This document shows, in pieces, positions 15,593-24,867 of a stretch of DNA of 64,000 bases. The notes below the pieces were generated by a model that was given only the letters and a program-made list of their open reading frames with translations, had not been told where the DNA came from and did not search any database. The number at the start of each line of letters is the position of its first letter. Position 1 is the first letter of the stretch. The DNA comes from CAJXII01 sp965242915 (GTDB lineage Bacteria; Campylobacterota; Campylobacteria; Campylobacterales; Arcobacteraceae). A program made the position numbers and the translations under genes. The stretch is taken from assembly GCA_965242915.1 (NCBI GenBank), contig CBDETN010000023.1, positions 1-64,000 of the forward strand, written 5' to 3'.

Positions 15593-15880
15593 ATGGAAGT
15601 AACTATAACAAATTATGACAGCCTGGTAGATACTGAAATTGAAGTTGATGTATTGCTTGGTTCTGCAACTATAACTTTAAAAGAATTTTTAAATTATAGT
15701 GAAGGGGATATAATATCTTTAAATAAACTTGCCGGAAAAGGTGGAGATATATATGTTAACTCAAGAATTATTGGTACGGGTGATATTATAGTTATAGATG
15801 AAAAACTTGCAGTAAGAGTTCAGGATGCTATGGATGCTGATAATGTTGTGAGATTCTTTTTTGACGAAAAAGAGATTTAG
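15593..15880 (+). CDS. fliN: Flagellar motor switch protein FliN (SPOA domain)
   Basis: The 95-residue protein is essentially one SPOA domain: VDTEIEVDVLLGSATITLKEFLNYSEGDIISL, then GDIYVNSRIIGTGDIIVIDEKLAVRV. FliN forms the base of the C-ring and docks FliH. A second SPOA protein, FliY, is at 23205. The gene follows promoter cassette A and leads flgD and flgE with short gaps. Confidence 0.88.
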   Translation: MEVTITNYDSLVDTEIEVDVLLGSATITLKEFLNYSEGDIISLNKLAGKGGDIYVNSRIIGTGDIIVIDEKLAVRVQDAMDADNVVRFFFDEKEI

Positions 15881-15889
15881 GAGGATAAA

Positions 15890-16576
15890 ATGGCGGTAGA
15901 CAGTGTTAAAGTAAATAGTTCAATCGGTAAAGATGGTAATAGTTATACAACATCAATAAGTAATGATAAACTAACAAATGAAGATTTTCTAAAGTTAATG
16001 CTAGAAGAGATGAGAATGCAAGATCCGACTAAGCCTATGGATACTTCAGCTCTTATGGACAGTCAACTTAAAATGTCAACAATTGAGTCAAATATGCAGA
16101 TGTCCAAGGCTATGGCATCGCTTCAAGCATCTTATGCAAATTCAGCCTTATCAACAGCAGCAGGGTTAATTGGAAATATTGTAGAAAATGGTGAGCTTGG
16201 TGATGATGGTCTGGTAAAATCATACAAAGTTGAAACCGTAGAAAATATAGATGGTAAGATGTATGTTAATACCAAACAATTGACAGGATTAGTTGACAAT
16301 TTGGTATCTATGGATGGTGATACAGCATTAGCACAAGATTATGATTCAAATGGATATATTTATGAAGATGGAGTAAAAACTGATATTAGAATAAAATTAG
16401 GCGAAGATGGCAGGTTTGTCCTTGATGCAAAAAATAAGATTATTTTATTAGATAATAATGATGAAGTTATTACGGATGCTGCTATTACTGATAAATATAA
16501 ATATAATGGTACAGCTATAGTGTATTCAGATAAGATTACAAAAATTTCAATGGCTAGCATCTCAAAAGTTAGATAG
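15890..16576 (+). CDS. flgD: Flagellar hook capping protein FlgD
   Basis: FlgD caps the growing hook. The 228-residue protein has the hallmark LTNEDFLKLMLEEMRMQDPTKP followed by MDSQLKMSTIE, then an FlgD-type beta domain. GGAGG at 15880-15884 precedes ATG 15890. It stands directly before the hook genes. Confidence 0.92.
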   Translation: MAVDSVKVNSSIGKDGNSYTTSISNDKLTNEDFLKLMLEEMRMQDPTKPMDTSALMDSQLKMSTIESNMQMSKAMASLQASYANSALSTAAGLIGNIVENGELGDDGLVKSYKVETVENIDGKMYVNTKQLTGLVDNLVSMDGDTALAQDYDSNGYIYEDGVKTDIRIKLGEDGRFVLDAKNKIILLDNNDEVITDAAITDKYKYNGTAIVYSDKITKISMASISKVR

Positions 16577-16587
16577 GAGTATTACAG

Positions 16588-18042
16588 ATGACTAATTCTC
16601 TTTGGAATGGTATATCAGGAATTGGTACTTATCAAAATGCTTTAAATGTTGAATCTAATAATTTGGCAAATGTAAATACGGTTGCTTTCAAGCAAGACAG
16701 AATTTCATTTGCAGATTTAATGTATCAAAATGATTATGGTAAAGGATCCAAAATGGATACCGTTACAAAAAGCTTTCTTCAGGGAAATATGAGTGCGACA
16801 ATCAGTTCTTATGATATGGCAATTGAAGGGGAAGGTTTTTTTACTGTTCAAGATCAAAATGAACAAACATTTTATACAAGAGCCGGTAATTTTAAAATGG
16901 GTGCTAACGGAACTTTACAAACTGTAAGTGGTTTAGAAGTTATGGGTTTGGCTATAGATACACCAACTGTTATTTCAACAAATGCTTTGGTTTCTGCATT
17001 TGACAATGCTCATGTAGAATTTTTAGCAGGACAAAGTATTTCATCTTCTACAGAGTTAAAAACTATAAATGCAAAAGCAACAGATTATAAATCCAGTGCC
17101 GCAACATCTGATATTTCTGATTCGGGAAATGGATATAAAATAGCAACAGCAAAGATTTCAGATGTAGAACTTTTATCTTCTAATTATCGAAGTCAATTAA
17201 GTTTATATGCTACTAATCCAGTCGCAGGCACTAACTCTGTAGCACAAATCACTACTGCGATATATCCCCCTTTGAGTATTGATGATACCACTGAAAATAT
17301 ATCTATATATGTAGATGGAGATAAATATACACAAAATTTTGATACAGATGCTCAGACAACTTTAAAAAAACTTTCAGATCAAATATCAAATATCAAAGGT
17401 TTTACATCGTCAGTTGATACTGTAACAGGAGTGCTTACCGTAACATCTTTAATACCTGGAAAAACTACTACGATAGGCAGTGCAAAGATAGATATTGATC
17501 CTATGGTTTCACAAAACACACAAGAAGCAGTTAGCGGAAGCGGATTAGCAGCAGTAGTAGATGCAAGAGATGCGTTAAAGACAGCCGTAGAAGCAGCCGG
17601 TGCTGAGTTCTTGGAGCTTACAGATAGTATAAATTTAGCTAATGAAGAAAGTTTAACTTTAACATCTATTCAACTTAAACTTGATAATCTGAATATCTCA
17701 AGTAGTCCATTTGGAGAAATATCTGTTAATGACGGTAATATCTATATGAAACAAGGTGATAGTATATTTCTAGTGGGAAGAGTCGTAACTTCTTTATTTA
17801 ATGATAATTTAAGTTTAGATCCTAAAGGAAATAATTTATTTGTAAAAACTGCAGAATCAGGTGAGCCAATAGCTGCAAATGATTTAAATAATATTGTAAA
17901 TAAAACATTAGAACTTAGTAATTCAAATGTAGGGGAGGGGCTTGTGAATCTTATGATATATCAAAGATCATTTGAAGCAAATTCTAAATCTATCACAACT
18001 TCTGATGAATTATTAAAAACAGCAATTCAACTTAAAAAATAA
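16588..18042 (+). CDS. flgE: Flagellar hook protein FlgE (484 residues)
   Basis: The product starts MTNSLWNGISGIGTYQNALN and shows ESNNLANVNTVAFKQDRISF, the hook N-terminal motif. It ends GLVNLMIYQRSFEANSKSI, the hook-type terminus. It shares many segments with the next, 740-residue gene (for example a DG-x-KYTQ-x-x-DTD block and LKLD-x-L-x-IS-x-SPFG), so the two are paralogues. Which forms the bulk of the hook cannot be told here. Confidence 0.88.
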   Translation: MTNSLWNGISGIGTYQNALNVESNNLANVNTVAFKQDRISFADLMYQNDYGKGSKMDTVTKSFLQGNMSATISSYDMAIEGEGFFTVQDQNEQTFYTRAGNFKMGANGTLQTVSGLEVMGLAIDTPTVISTNALVSAFDNAHVEFLAGQSISSSTELKTINAKATDYKSSAATSDISDSGNGYKIATAKISDVELLSSNYRSQLSLYATNPVAGTNSVAQITTAIYPPLSIDDTTENISIYVDGDKYTQNFDTDAQTTLKKLSDQISNIKGFTSSVDTVTGVLTVTSLIPGKTTTIGSAKIDIDPMVSQNTQEAVSGSGLAAVVDARDALKTAVEAAGAEFLELTDSINLANEESLTLTSIQLKLDNLNISSSPFGEISVNDGNIYMKQGDSIFLVGRVVTSLFNDNLSLDPKGNNLFVKTAESGEPIAANDLNNIVNKTLELSNSNVGEGLVNLMIYQRSFEANSKSITTSDELLKTAIQLKK

Positions 18043-18077
18043 TTTCACTTTTCTAGCCTTTTTTTAAGATTAGCTTA

Positions 18078-18142
18078 TACAAGTTGGAATATACTTAATA
18101 TATGTTAAAAATTATACAAAATACAAAAAGTTATGATATAAT
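18078..18142 (+). promoter_or_regulatory. Promoter cassette B, upstream of the second hook gene
   Basis: This 65-base block closely matches 15501-15566, with -10 TATAAT at 18137-18142, 30 bases before ATG 18172. It gives the second hook gene separate expression from flgD-flgE. Likely arose by duplication with the neighbouring genes or by spread of one regulatory cassette. Confidence 0.6.
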
Positions 18143-18171
18143 CACTGACTTTCAATATTAAGGAGTTTATT

Positions 18172-20394
18172 ATGATTGGAGCACTTTGGACAGGTATATC
18201 AGGACTTGCGGGACAACAAACAGCACTAGACAATGAGTCAAATAATATAGCAAATGTAAATACAATTGGGTATAAATCATCAAGAATCTCTTTTGCAGAT
18301 CAAATGTATCAAAATAAAATAGGTAAAGGTACAACAATACTTGATGCCGAAAAATTATACACACAAGGAAATCTAAAAGTAACTGGGGTTTCTTTTGATA
18401 TGGCATTATCCGGAGATGGGTTTTTTGCTGTATCAAATACAAGGGGTGCAGGGATGGCTGAAACATACTACACCCGTGCAGGAAATTTCAGGATGGGAGA
18501 TAATGGTACCTTGCAAGATTCAGCAGGAAATTCTGTACAAGGTTGGGCTATGACTAGTTTATCTGATTCAGATATAGTTTCAACTGATCAAAATATATCT
18601 AAATTTACTACAGATTTTGTAAAAATGGGTGCATCACAAATTGTTAGAAAGACAAATACTATAGAATCTATCACAGCAAAAATGACTGATTATACTGATT
18701 CCGCAGTTGCAGACAGTATAGATATATTTACCGGAGCCGGATATAAAACTAAATCTTCAAAAGTATCTGATGTAGAGGGTTTAATATCAAATTATACAGA
18801 AGCACTTATAAATTATAAAAATTCACCGGATGGAATTTCTGTTACACCTTCAATATATAGAAATACTTTAGATTTCAGTAGTGCAATATCAGAGTTAAAT
18901 GGTGATGGAGATACAATCTCTGTATATATAGATGGTAGTAAATATACACAAACTTGGGATACAGACCTTACAACAACCTTAAAATCTTTTTCTGATCAAC
19001 TATCATCAAAAATTAAAGGGGTAACTGCTTGGATTACCGATACCTCTTCATCAACTACTAGAGACCCAAGTGATGAAAGTGGATATTTTAGAATAGAATC
19101 TTTAATTCCAGGGGAGAACTTAACAGTATCACAATTATCAATTACATCTTCATCAGGTGCTTCAACGCCGGGTTCTTTAGTAGATTTATCTGTAAGTATA
19201 GAAACAGGTAGTGGATATGCAGCAGTAACAGCGGCTAGAGATGCTTTAAAGCTGGCTGTTACAGGTAAACAGCAAGATGTTTATTCTGCTTCAGATTTAG
19301 CAATAGCTGCTTCTGGTCAAGATGATTTTACATATCAGATAACTATTTTTGATGCACAAAGTAATGCAAATATTTCTGTACCAACAACAGCTTTAGAGAT
19401 AGATAATCCTGCTGATGTTGATGCAATTGTAAGTGCAATTAATACTGGAAGTAGTCCTGCGGTAGCTGGAGAATTACCATATTATGTAAAAGCTTATAAT
19501 ATTAACGGTGCATTGGTTGTTGAAACTTTGGATAAAAATTTTGATTTAGAGTTTAGCGGCGATTTGAAAATCCCAACTACAATTCAAGAGGTGCAAACTC
19601 TTGCTATAACTAGTCCTGCGGCAGGTACTGATGCAATTACATTTCTAGGTCAGCTTCTTGGTGTTGTAAATTCTGGCAGTACAGCAACAGTAATTGGAGA
19701 TCGAATTGCAGCAGATACAGATGGTATTATAGCTACATGGAATGCTGCTAATCCAACGCTAGAGATAGCAAGTATTACTAATGCTGCTGGTACATTAACT
19801 ATTACATATGTAGATACAGAGGGTGATGTTGCTGTATTGTCAGCTGCATCAAGCGGTGGTGTCGATTTTGCAGCTTCTGTAGAAACTATTGCAGGAAGTA
19901 TAGCTGAAGATGTAGCAAGAAATGCAACATATAGCGGAAGACAAGGGGCAGGTGCTGAATTTTTAGAGATTACAAGTATTATTGAGCAAACAGGATCTAG
20001 AGGTGAATTGCAACTTAAACTTGACAGCTTGGGAATATCTAATTCTCCATTTGGTGACTTTTCTGTAGATTCTTCAGGGCTGATTACCATGCAGCAAGAT
20101 GGTGCTACTTTTGCTGTTGGACAAGTTGCAATTGCATTATTTAATGATAATAGAGGATTACTGCCAATGGGGGATAATCTTCTTCAGGCAAATGATGTGA
20201 GCGGTACACCTATTTATAATTTAAATAATAATAAAACAGCATCTGTTAAATCAAATACTTTAGAGTTAAGTACAGCAGATTTAAGTGAATCATTAGTGAA
20301 TTTAATGGTATTTCAAAGAGCATTTGAGGCTAATGCAAAGTCTATTACAACAGCAGATGCAGTTTTAAATACTTTGATAAATCTTAAAAGATAA
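18172..20394 (+). CDS. flgE2: Second, longer flagellar hook protein (FlgE paralogue)
   Basis: This 740-residue hook protein starts MIGALWTGISGLAGQQTALD with DNESNNIANVNTIGYKSSRISF and ends ESLVNLMVFQRAFEANAKSI. Compared with the 484-residue neighbour it has an extra central region (about residues 365-600) rich in Ala, Thr, Ser and Val, expected to form surface domains of the hook. Long hooks are usual in Campylobacterota. AAGGAG precedes the ATG, and cassette B supplies a promoter. Either paralogue may be the main hook subunit. Confidence 0.85.
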   Translation: MIGALWTGISGLAGQQTALDNESNNIANVNTIGYKSSRISFADQMYQNKIGKGTTILDAEKLYTQGNLKVTGVSFDMALSGDGFFAVSNTRGAGMAETYYTRAGNFRMGDNGTLQDSAGNSVQGWAMTSLSDSDIVSTDQNISKFTTDFVKMGASQIVRKTNTIESITAKMTDYTDSAVADSIDIFTGAGYKTKSSKVSDVEGLISNYTEALINYKNSPDGISVTPSIYRNTLDFSSAISELNGDGDTISVYIDGSKYTQTWDTDLTTTLKSFSDQLSSKIKGVTAWITDTSSSTTRDPSDESGYFRIESLIPGENLTVSQLSITSSSGASTPGSLVDLSVSIETGSGYAAVTAARDALKLAVTGKQQDVYSASDLAIAASGQDDFTYQITIFDAQSNANISVPTTALEIDNPADVDAIVSAINTGSSPAVAGELPYYVKAYNINGALVVETLDKNFDLEFSGDLKIPTTIQEVQTLAITSPAAGTDAITFLGQLLGVVNSGSTATVIGDRIAADTDGIIATWNAANPTLEIASITNAAGTLTITYVDTEGDVAVLSAASSGGVDFAASVETIAGSIAEDVARNATYSGRQGAGAEFLEITSIIEQTGSRGELQLKLDSLGISNSPFGDFSVDSSGLITMQQDGATFAVGQVAIALFNDNRGLLPMGDNLLQANDVSGTPIYNLNNNKTASVKSNTLELSTADLSESLVNLMVFQRAFEANAKSITTADAVLNTLINLKR

Positions 20395-20420
20395 GTTTTA
20401 AATACTTTTAAAGGGATATT

Positions 20421-20747
20421 GTGGATAATTTCTTACTTGTAGGTGTTTTCGGTGTTTTAGCCTTATATTTTTTTAGCAGCATGAATATATATAAGGCTAT
20501 GTACCGTCGAATTACTGAAGAAAAAGAGATAGCGCAAAATACTGTAACTTCGTTAGAAGGTTTAATCGGCAGATATGAAGGACAGATACAAAGTTCTATT
20601 GCAGCGATCGGTGATTCTCAAGATAGTTTACAAATAGCAAGAGAAGATTTACAAAAGATTAAAATAAGCAACAATGAATTGGAGCATAGAAATAAACTTT
20701 TACAAGACAGGGTAGATGAATTATATGCTTCAGTTGGATCTATTTAG
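20421..20747 (+). CDS. Membrane-anchored coiled-coil protein, unknown
   Basis: The 108-residue protein starts at GTG 20421 after AAGGG. Residues about 4-20 (FLLVGVFGVLALYFFSS) form one membrane helix; the remainder is a heptad-like coiled coil (ITEEKEIAQNTVTSLEGLI, then ELEHRNKLLQDRVDELY). No family recognised. It lies between hook and TPR genes in the flagellar run and is likely a membrane-linked assembly or motor factor; that is inference. Confidence 0.6.
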   Translation: MDNFLLVGVFGVLALYFFSSMNIYKAMYRRITEEKEIAQNTVTSLEGLIGRYEGQIQSSIAAIGDSQDSLQIAREDLQKIKISNNELEHRNKLLQDRVDELYASVGSI

Positions 20748-20782
20748 TGATTAGGCTTTAGTGGTCAGGGTTAGGGGTAAGT

Positions 20783-22798
20783 GTGCGTTTTTATTTTTTA
20801 GTGTTGATGGTTCTTATTTTTACTCACGGACTTGCTAAAGAAAATAAGGTCATTGAATCTCAAGCACAAATATTATTTAATTATGAAAACTTAAGTAAGG
20901 CACAAAAAGAGGTTGCGTTAAAAATTAAGTTTAACAATGCCGTTTTATATCTTGAACAAGAACAATATCAAAAAGCCATCAAATTATTTAAGCAAACTGA
21001 AAAATTAATGAAGGTGCCTAGTTGGTTGAATATTGGTATTGCTTATTATAAATTAGAATCTCAAAATAATGCGTATCTTTACTTAAAAAAAATTTATGAT
21101 GTAAAAGAAGCTTCTACCCAAGCACCATATTCTTATATGAGTGCGGCATATTATTTATATAAACTTACAAATAACAGAATATTTATAGATGAAATTATTA
21201 ATTTAACAAAAAATAAAAAAAGACTTAATGAGCATACTAAAAGATTAGTTGTAGATGTATATATAGAGCTTAAAGAATATAAAAAAGCTTTAAAAGTATT
21301 GGAAAGTATGGACTATCCTGTTACTTTAAAAAGAGCACTTTTATATATAAAAACTAAAGATTATGATAAAGCTATGATATATCTAACCCAGGCATTAACT
21401 CTTTCTGCAAGTGATGATATACATAATAAAATTTTATGGCTTAAGGTATATATGGATCTTAGAGTAAATAATTTTGCAAGATTGGTAGATGATCTTCGAT
21501 TAATAGAAAAAAGGAAACTAATATTTCGTACCCATTTGGATATGCCTTTAAAATTGTATTTTAATAAAAATAAGTTTTCACATAAAGAATATTTTGATAA
21601 GGTAATAAAATTTGATATAAACAGAAAAATAGATTTTATATTTTATTTTTCACCATATATATTTGCTGATAATGATGAGGTAGAGTTTGGAACAAATAAA
21701 GCTTTTATATTAAGAGAGCAAAATAATATTGATGATTTGGATCAAATGATTGAATATAATGCCGCTTTGATTAAGATTATAAAAGATGACCCAATACAGC
21801 GGGCTTATAAATTGCAAAAATTAATGGATAAGAATTATGATACTCATCCGTATGAATATTATAATTTAGGACTTTGTTATGCACAAATAGATGAATTTCA
21901 AAAAGCGCATAAATATTTTACTAAAGCTTATAATTTACAAAAAGCTAATAAATTATTTGCAACTATGAGTTTGATAAGTGCTGATCGTATGAATCTTAAG
22001 ATCCGCAAAGAGAATAGAGAAAAAATTGTAAGTAATATTTTGTCAAAGAATGGTGTATATAATTATTATGGGCAATATATTTATAAAGTTATATATGACA
22101 ATGACTATATACCAAACGAAGATACATTATTTACAAAATATAAGAAATCTATTTTTTTTAGAAGTTTATATTTTTTAGATTCGGTTAATAAAAAAGGAAT
22201 TATGAGCGATGAACCTTTACTAGTAGAGTTTGACAAAAATCCGCTTGTACATTTACTGAAATTAATTTCTAGAAAAAATGATGAGACTGATTATGTTTAT
22301 ATCTCTAGAATTCAAGATAATATACCAACAATATACAATAATTTTTTTGTTAAGGGTCCTATGATTATTACTAGATATTATATAGATACTCTAAAAGCAG
22401 TTGGTATGTTTCATATCGCTGATTTAAATATAGATTTAGATACAAGTGCAACTTATTATAGAACAAAAGCTTTAGTTCAATTGTATAACGGTAATCCTCA
22501 ATCAACAATAGCATTAATAGAATATTTACAAAAAGAATATAATCTTCAAGATAGATATACCTATTTGTTGCTAGTTGCAGCTATGATAGATTCTAAAAGA
22601 TTGGAAGAGGCATCATTGATATTGTACGAAGCACAGCGTACTTTGGGGAATGATGAAGATATTGATTTTTTAATAGGAATCAGGTTTTTAAATGAATTAA
22701 AATTAAAAAGTGTGATGAAATATTTTAAACAAAGATATGAGAGTGATTTAATTGATTTTGAGTTAGTTGGATTTGATCAATTTTTAAGTGAGCTATAA
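20783..22798 (+). CDS. Periplasmic TPR-like protein in the flagellar cluster
   Basis: The 671-residue protein starts at GTG 20783 (AGGGG upstream) with a signal peptide (about 1-18, FYFLVLMVLIFTHGLA). It contains repeated TPR-like helices, for example AVLYLEQEQYQKAIKLFKQ, GIAYYKLESQNNAYLYLKK and LGLCYAQIDEFQKAHKYF. Periplasmic TPR proteins such as PflA and PflB scaffold the high-torque Campylobacter motor; size and setting fit such a role. I cannot assign it to either with certainty. It follows the coiled-coil gene by 35 bases. Confidence 0.6.
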   Translation: MRFYFLVLMVLIFTHGLAKENKVIESQAQILFNYENLSKAQKEVALKIKFNNAVLYLEQEQYQKAIKLFKQTEKLMKVPSWLNIGIAYYKLESQNNAYLYLKKIYDVKEASTQAPYSYMSAAYYLYKLTNNRIFIDEIINLTKNKKRLNEHTKRLVVDVYIELKEYKKALKVLESMDYPVTLKRALLYIKTKDYDKAMIYLTQALTLSASDDIHNKILWLKVYMDLRVNNFARLVDDLRLIEKRKLIFRTHLDMPLKLYFNKNKFSHKEYFDKVIKFDINRKIDFIFYFSPYIFADNDEVEFGTNKAFILREQNNIDDLDQMIEYNAALIKIIKDDPIQRAYKLQKLMDKNYDTHPYEYYNLGLCYAQIDEFQKAHKYFTKAYNLQKANKLFATMSLISADRMNLKIRKENREKIVSNILSKNGVYNYYGQYIYKVIYDNDYIPNEDTLFTKYKKSIFFRSLYFLDSVNKKGIMSDEPLLVEFDKNPLVHLLKLISRKNDETDYVYISRIQDNIPTIYNNFFVKGPMIITRYYIDTLKAVGMFHIADLNIDLDTSATYYRTKALVQLYNGNPQSTIALIEYLQKEYNLQDRYTYLLLVAAMIDSKRLEEASLILYEAQRTLGNDEDIDFLIGIRFLNELKLKSVMKYFKQRYESDLIDFELVGFDQFLSEL

Positions 22799-22823
22799 AT
22801 TATCATTTTTAGTTACTTTGTGG

Positions 22824-22829
22824 TATAAT
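22824..22829 (+). promoter_or_regulatory. -10 box before the FlaG-like gene
   Basis: TATAAT lies 35 bases before ATG 22865 within TGGTATAATAAA, and a strong AAAGGAGGG ribosome site follows. This marks a likely new transcription start for the flaG-fliY-stator block. Confidence 0.5.
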
Positions 22830-22864
22830 AAATAGATTTTACAAGATACTCAAAGGAGGGTGTT

Positions 22865-23173
22865 ATGCAATTAGGAAGACTAGAGATTATGGACCAGGCC
22901 GCTGTTGAACATGTATCAAAGATAAGTAAAGTTGAGAATTTAGAAAAGAAAAGTACTGTTGAACCTGATGAGAAGTATAAAAATTTATCTGAACAAGTCA
23001 ATACGATTGAGTCAAATGAGGTTATGTTGGATAATGTTAAATTTGGTTATGATAAAGAAGCAAAACAATTCTTTGTAAGAGTAACAACAGATGGAATAGA
23101 TCATCAATTTCCAACAGAACAAATTATGAAGATGAAAGCTCAGTTTTTACAAAGTCTTAATCAAGAATTATAA
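22865..23173 (+). CDS. flaG: FlaG-like protein
   Basis: The 102-residue protein has a variable N-terminal half and a FlaG-like C-terminal half, VKFGYDKEAKQFFVRVTTD then HQFPTEQIMKMKAQF, comparable to the family pattern of an amphipathic strand pair followed by Q-I-P-x-E. FlaG influences filament length in several bacteria. Here it stands before fliY and the stator genes rather than beside flagellin or fliD. The match is moderate. Confidence 0.6.
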   Translation: MQLGRLEIMDQAAVEHVSKISKVENLEKKSTVEPDEKYKNLSEQVNTIESNEVMLDNVKFGYDKEAKQFFVRVTTDGIDHQFPTEQIMKMKAQFLQSLNQEL

Positions 23174-23204
23174 AAGATTATAAATAAATATTATAGGATA
23201 ACAA

Positions 23205-24083
23205 TTGGCATCAGATTTATCAAATATTATCAAGGATGATATAAGTAGTACACTGGAGAGTTTATTATCACAAATAGCTTCTATAGCTTCGACCAAGCAG
23301 GCTGTTAGCGAGGATTTAGAGGCGGAACAGTGTATTTGTGTTAATGTGGATTTTGAATTTTCTGCTTTTGAAACTGTTAGGTGGAATTTTTATATCCCTA
23401 CATTGGCAGCTACAAAATTTGAATTTTTAATGCTGGGCGGTATTGGAGATTTAAAAGAAGCTATTGATGATGAGATAGCTGATGCTATGAATGAAATAGT
23501 ATCAAATATGTGTGGAAGTATGTCAACAAACATAAATGCTCAAGGTTTTGAGGATTTAGGAACAGCTAAATTTACTATTGACAGTTCAGAAGTAATTCAA
23601 TGTGATGAAAACCAATCATTGGATACTATGTTTAAATTTGACCTTCAATTAGGAGATGATACATTAAAGATATTCCTTGGATTTAATCCATCTTTTATCC
23701 CTTATATTTCATCTATTGCAACGGGAGTAGAGTCTCCTTCAGACAATCAGGAAGTTATAAATAATGATGTAAATATAGCCAGTTCCGGTGCGGGTAATCC
23801 AAATGAAATTTTATCGTTAATAGGTGATGAATCTGTTGAAAATTTAAAACTTTTATTTGATATTAAATTTAAACTTAGTATTAGACTCGGGGTTAAAGTA
23901 TTGTTATTAAAAGATATTTTAAGTTGGGATACCGGAACAATTATTGAACTGGAACAAATGGTAAATGAACCACTTGATATACTTGTAAATGGGATAAAAA
24001 TCGGTGAGGGTGAAGCTGTGATTATTGAAGGTAGATTTGGTGTTAAGATCAAATATATCGGCAATAAAAAAATAGACTATTAG
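23205..24083 (+). CDS. fliY: Motor switch protein FliY (CheC-like plus SPOA)
   Basis: The 292-residue product starts at TTG 23205. Residues 1-170 are a CheC-like domain; about 210-287 form a SPOA domain (SIRLGVKVLLLKDILSWDTG, then NGIKIGEGEAVIIEGRFGV). The strict CheC phosphatase pattern E-x2-N is not kept; here it reads DAMNEIVSNMCG with E-x3-N, so phosphatase activity is doubtful. FliY supplements FliN in the C-ring. Its N-domain is clearly paralogous to that of the fusion protein at 6890-8302. Confidence 0.82.
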   Translation: MASDLSNIIKDDISSTLESLLSQIASIASTKQAVSEDLEAEQCICVNVDFEFSAFETVRWNFYIPTLAATKFEFLMLGGIGDLKEAIDDEIADAMNEIVSNMCGSMSTNINAQGFEDLGTAKFTIDSSEVIQCDENQSLDTMFKFDLQLGDDTLKIFLGFNPSFIPYISSIATGVESPSDNQEVINNDVNIASSGAGNPNEILSLIGDESVENLKLLFDIKFKLSIRLGVKVLLLKDILSWDTGTIIELEQMVNEPLDILVNGIKIGEGEAVIIEGRFGVKIKYIGNKKIDY

Positions 24084-24094
24084 GATGGTATTAA

Positions 24095-24859
24095 ATGGAT
24101 AAAACGACCCTTGCTGCACTTGTTGGTGCATGGTCACTTATTATGCTTGCTATTTTTTTAGGTGGTGCAGGGTTTGGTGCATATGTAGATATTCCGTCAA
24201 TAATCATTGTATTTGGTGGAACTGCTTTTGTTACTATTGGTCAATATGAGGCTAAAGACCTTAAAAAGTTTAGTAAAGCTTTTGGTGTAGCATTTAGTGA
24301 AGTAAAAGTAACACCAACTCCTGAGTTAATTGAAAAAATAATCGTTTACGCAACAGATATTAAAAAAAATGGGGTTATGAGTATTGAGCAAAAAGTACTT
24401 GGGGAGGCTAATCCCTTTTTTCAAGAAGCTATGAATTTACTTGTAGATGGTACAAAACCAGATGTGGTAGAATCTTTATTGGAGATAAAACTGGAGCATA
24501 TGGAAGGTAGGCACAAAACTATGATATCTATGTTTGGAGCTATGGGTGGTACTTCAGGCTCTATGGGTATGGCTGGAACTTTGATTGGTCTTGTTGCTAT
24601 GCTTGCTAACTTGGCTGACCCGTCAGCTGTTGGTCCCGCTATGGCTGTTGCCCTACTTACTACACTTTATGGTGCTTTGATTGGAACTTTAATTACAGGT
24701 GTCATAGAATCTAAATTATCAGAAAAACATACGGTAGAGATGATCGCTTCACAAATTACTATACAAGGTGCAGTTATGATTGCGGCAGAGGAATCAATTG
24801 GAAATATTAAAATGAAGTTAAATGCTATTATGCCTAGTAGTGATGAAGACGAGAATTAA
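24095..24859 (+). CDS. motA: Stator protein MotA/PomA
   Basis: MotA forms the ion channel with MotB and pushes on FliG. The 254-residue protein shows four hydrophobic segments, a GAYVDIPSIIIVFGGT start typical of PomA, a cytoplasmic loop with conserved charges (EGRHKTMISMFG), and the TM3/TM4 pair (GSMGMAGTLIGLVAML, PAMAVALLTTLYGAL). The PomA-like features suggest sodium coupling, but this is inference. motB follows after eight bases. Confidence 0.94.
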   Translation: MDKTTLAALVGAWSLIMLAIFLGGAGFGAYVDIPSIIIVFGGTAFVTIGQYEAKDLKKFSKAFGVAFSEVKVTPTPELIEKIIVYATDIKKNGVMSIEQKVLGEANPFFQEAMNLLVDGTKPDVVESLLEIKLEHMEGRHKTMISMFGAMGGTSGSMGMAGTLIGLVAMLANLADPSAVGPAMAVALLTTLYGALIGTLITGVIESKLSEKHTVEMIASQITIQGAVMIAAEESIGNIKMKLNAIMPSSDEDEN

Positions 24860-24867
24860 GGGCAAAT

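Noticed and set aside
19650..20090. Minus-strand open frame of 146 codons in the second hook gene
   Set aside because: It is a shadow of the Ala/Thr/Ser-rich coding strand, with no own motifs.
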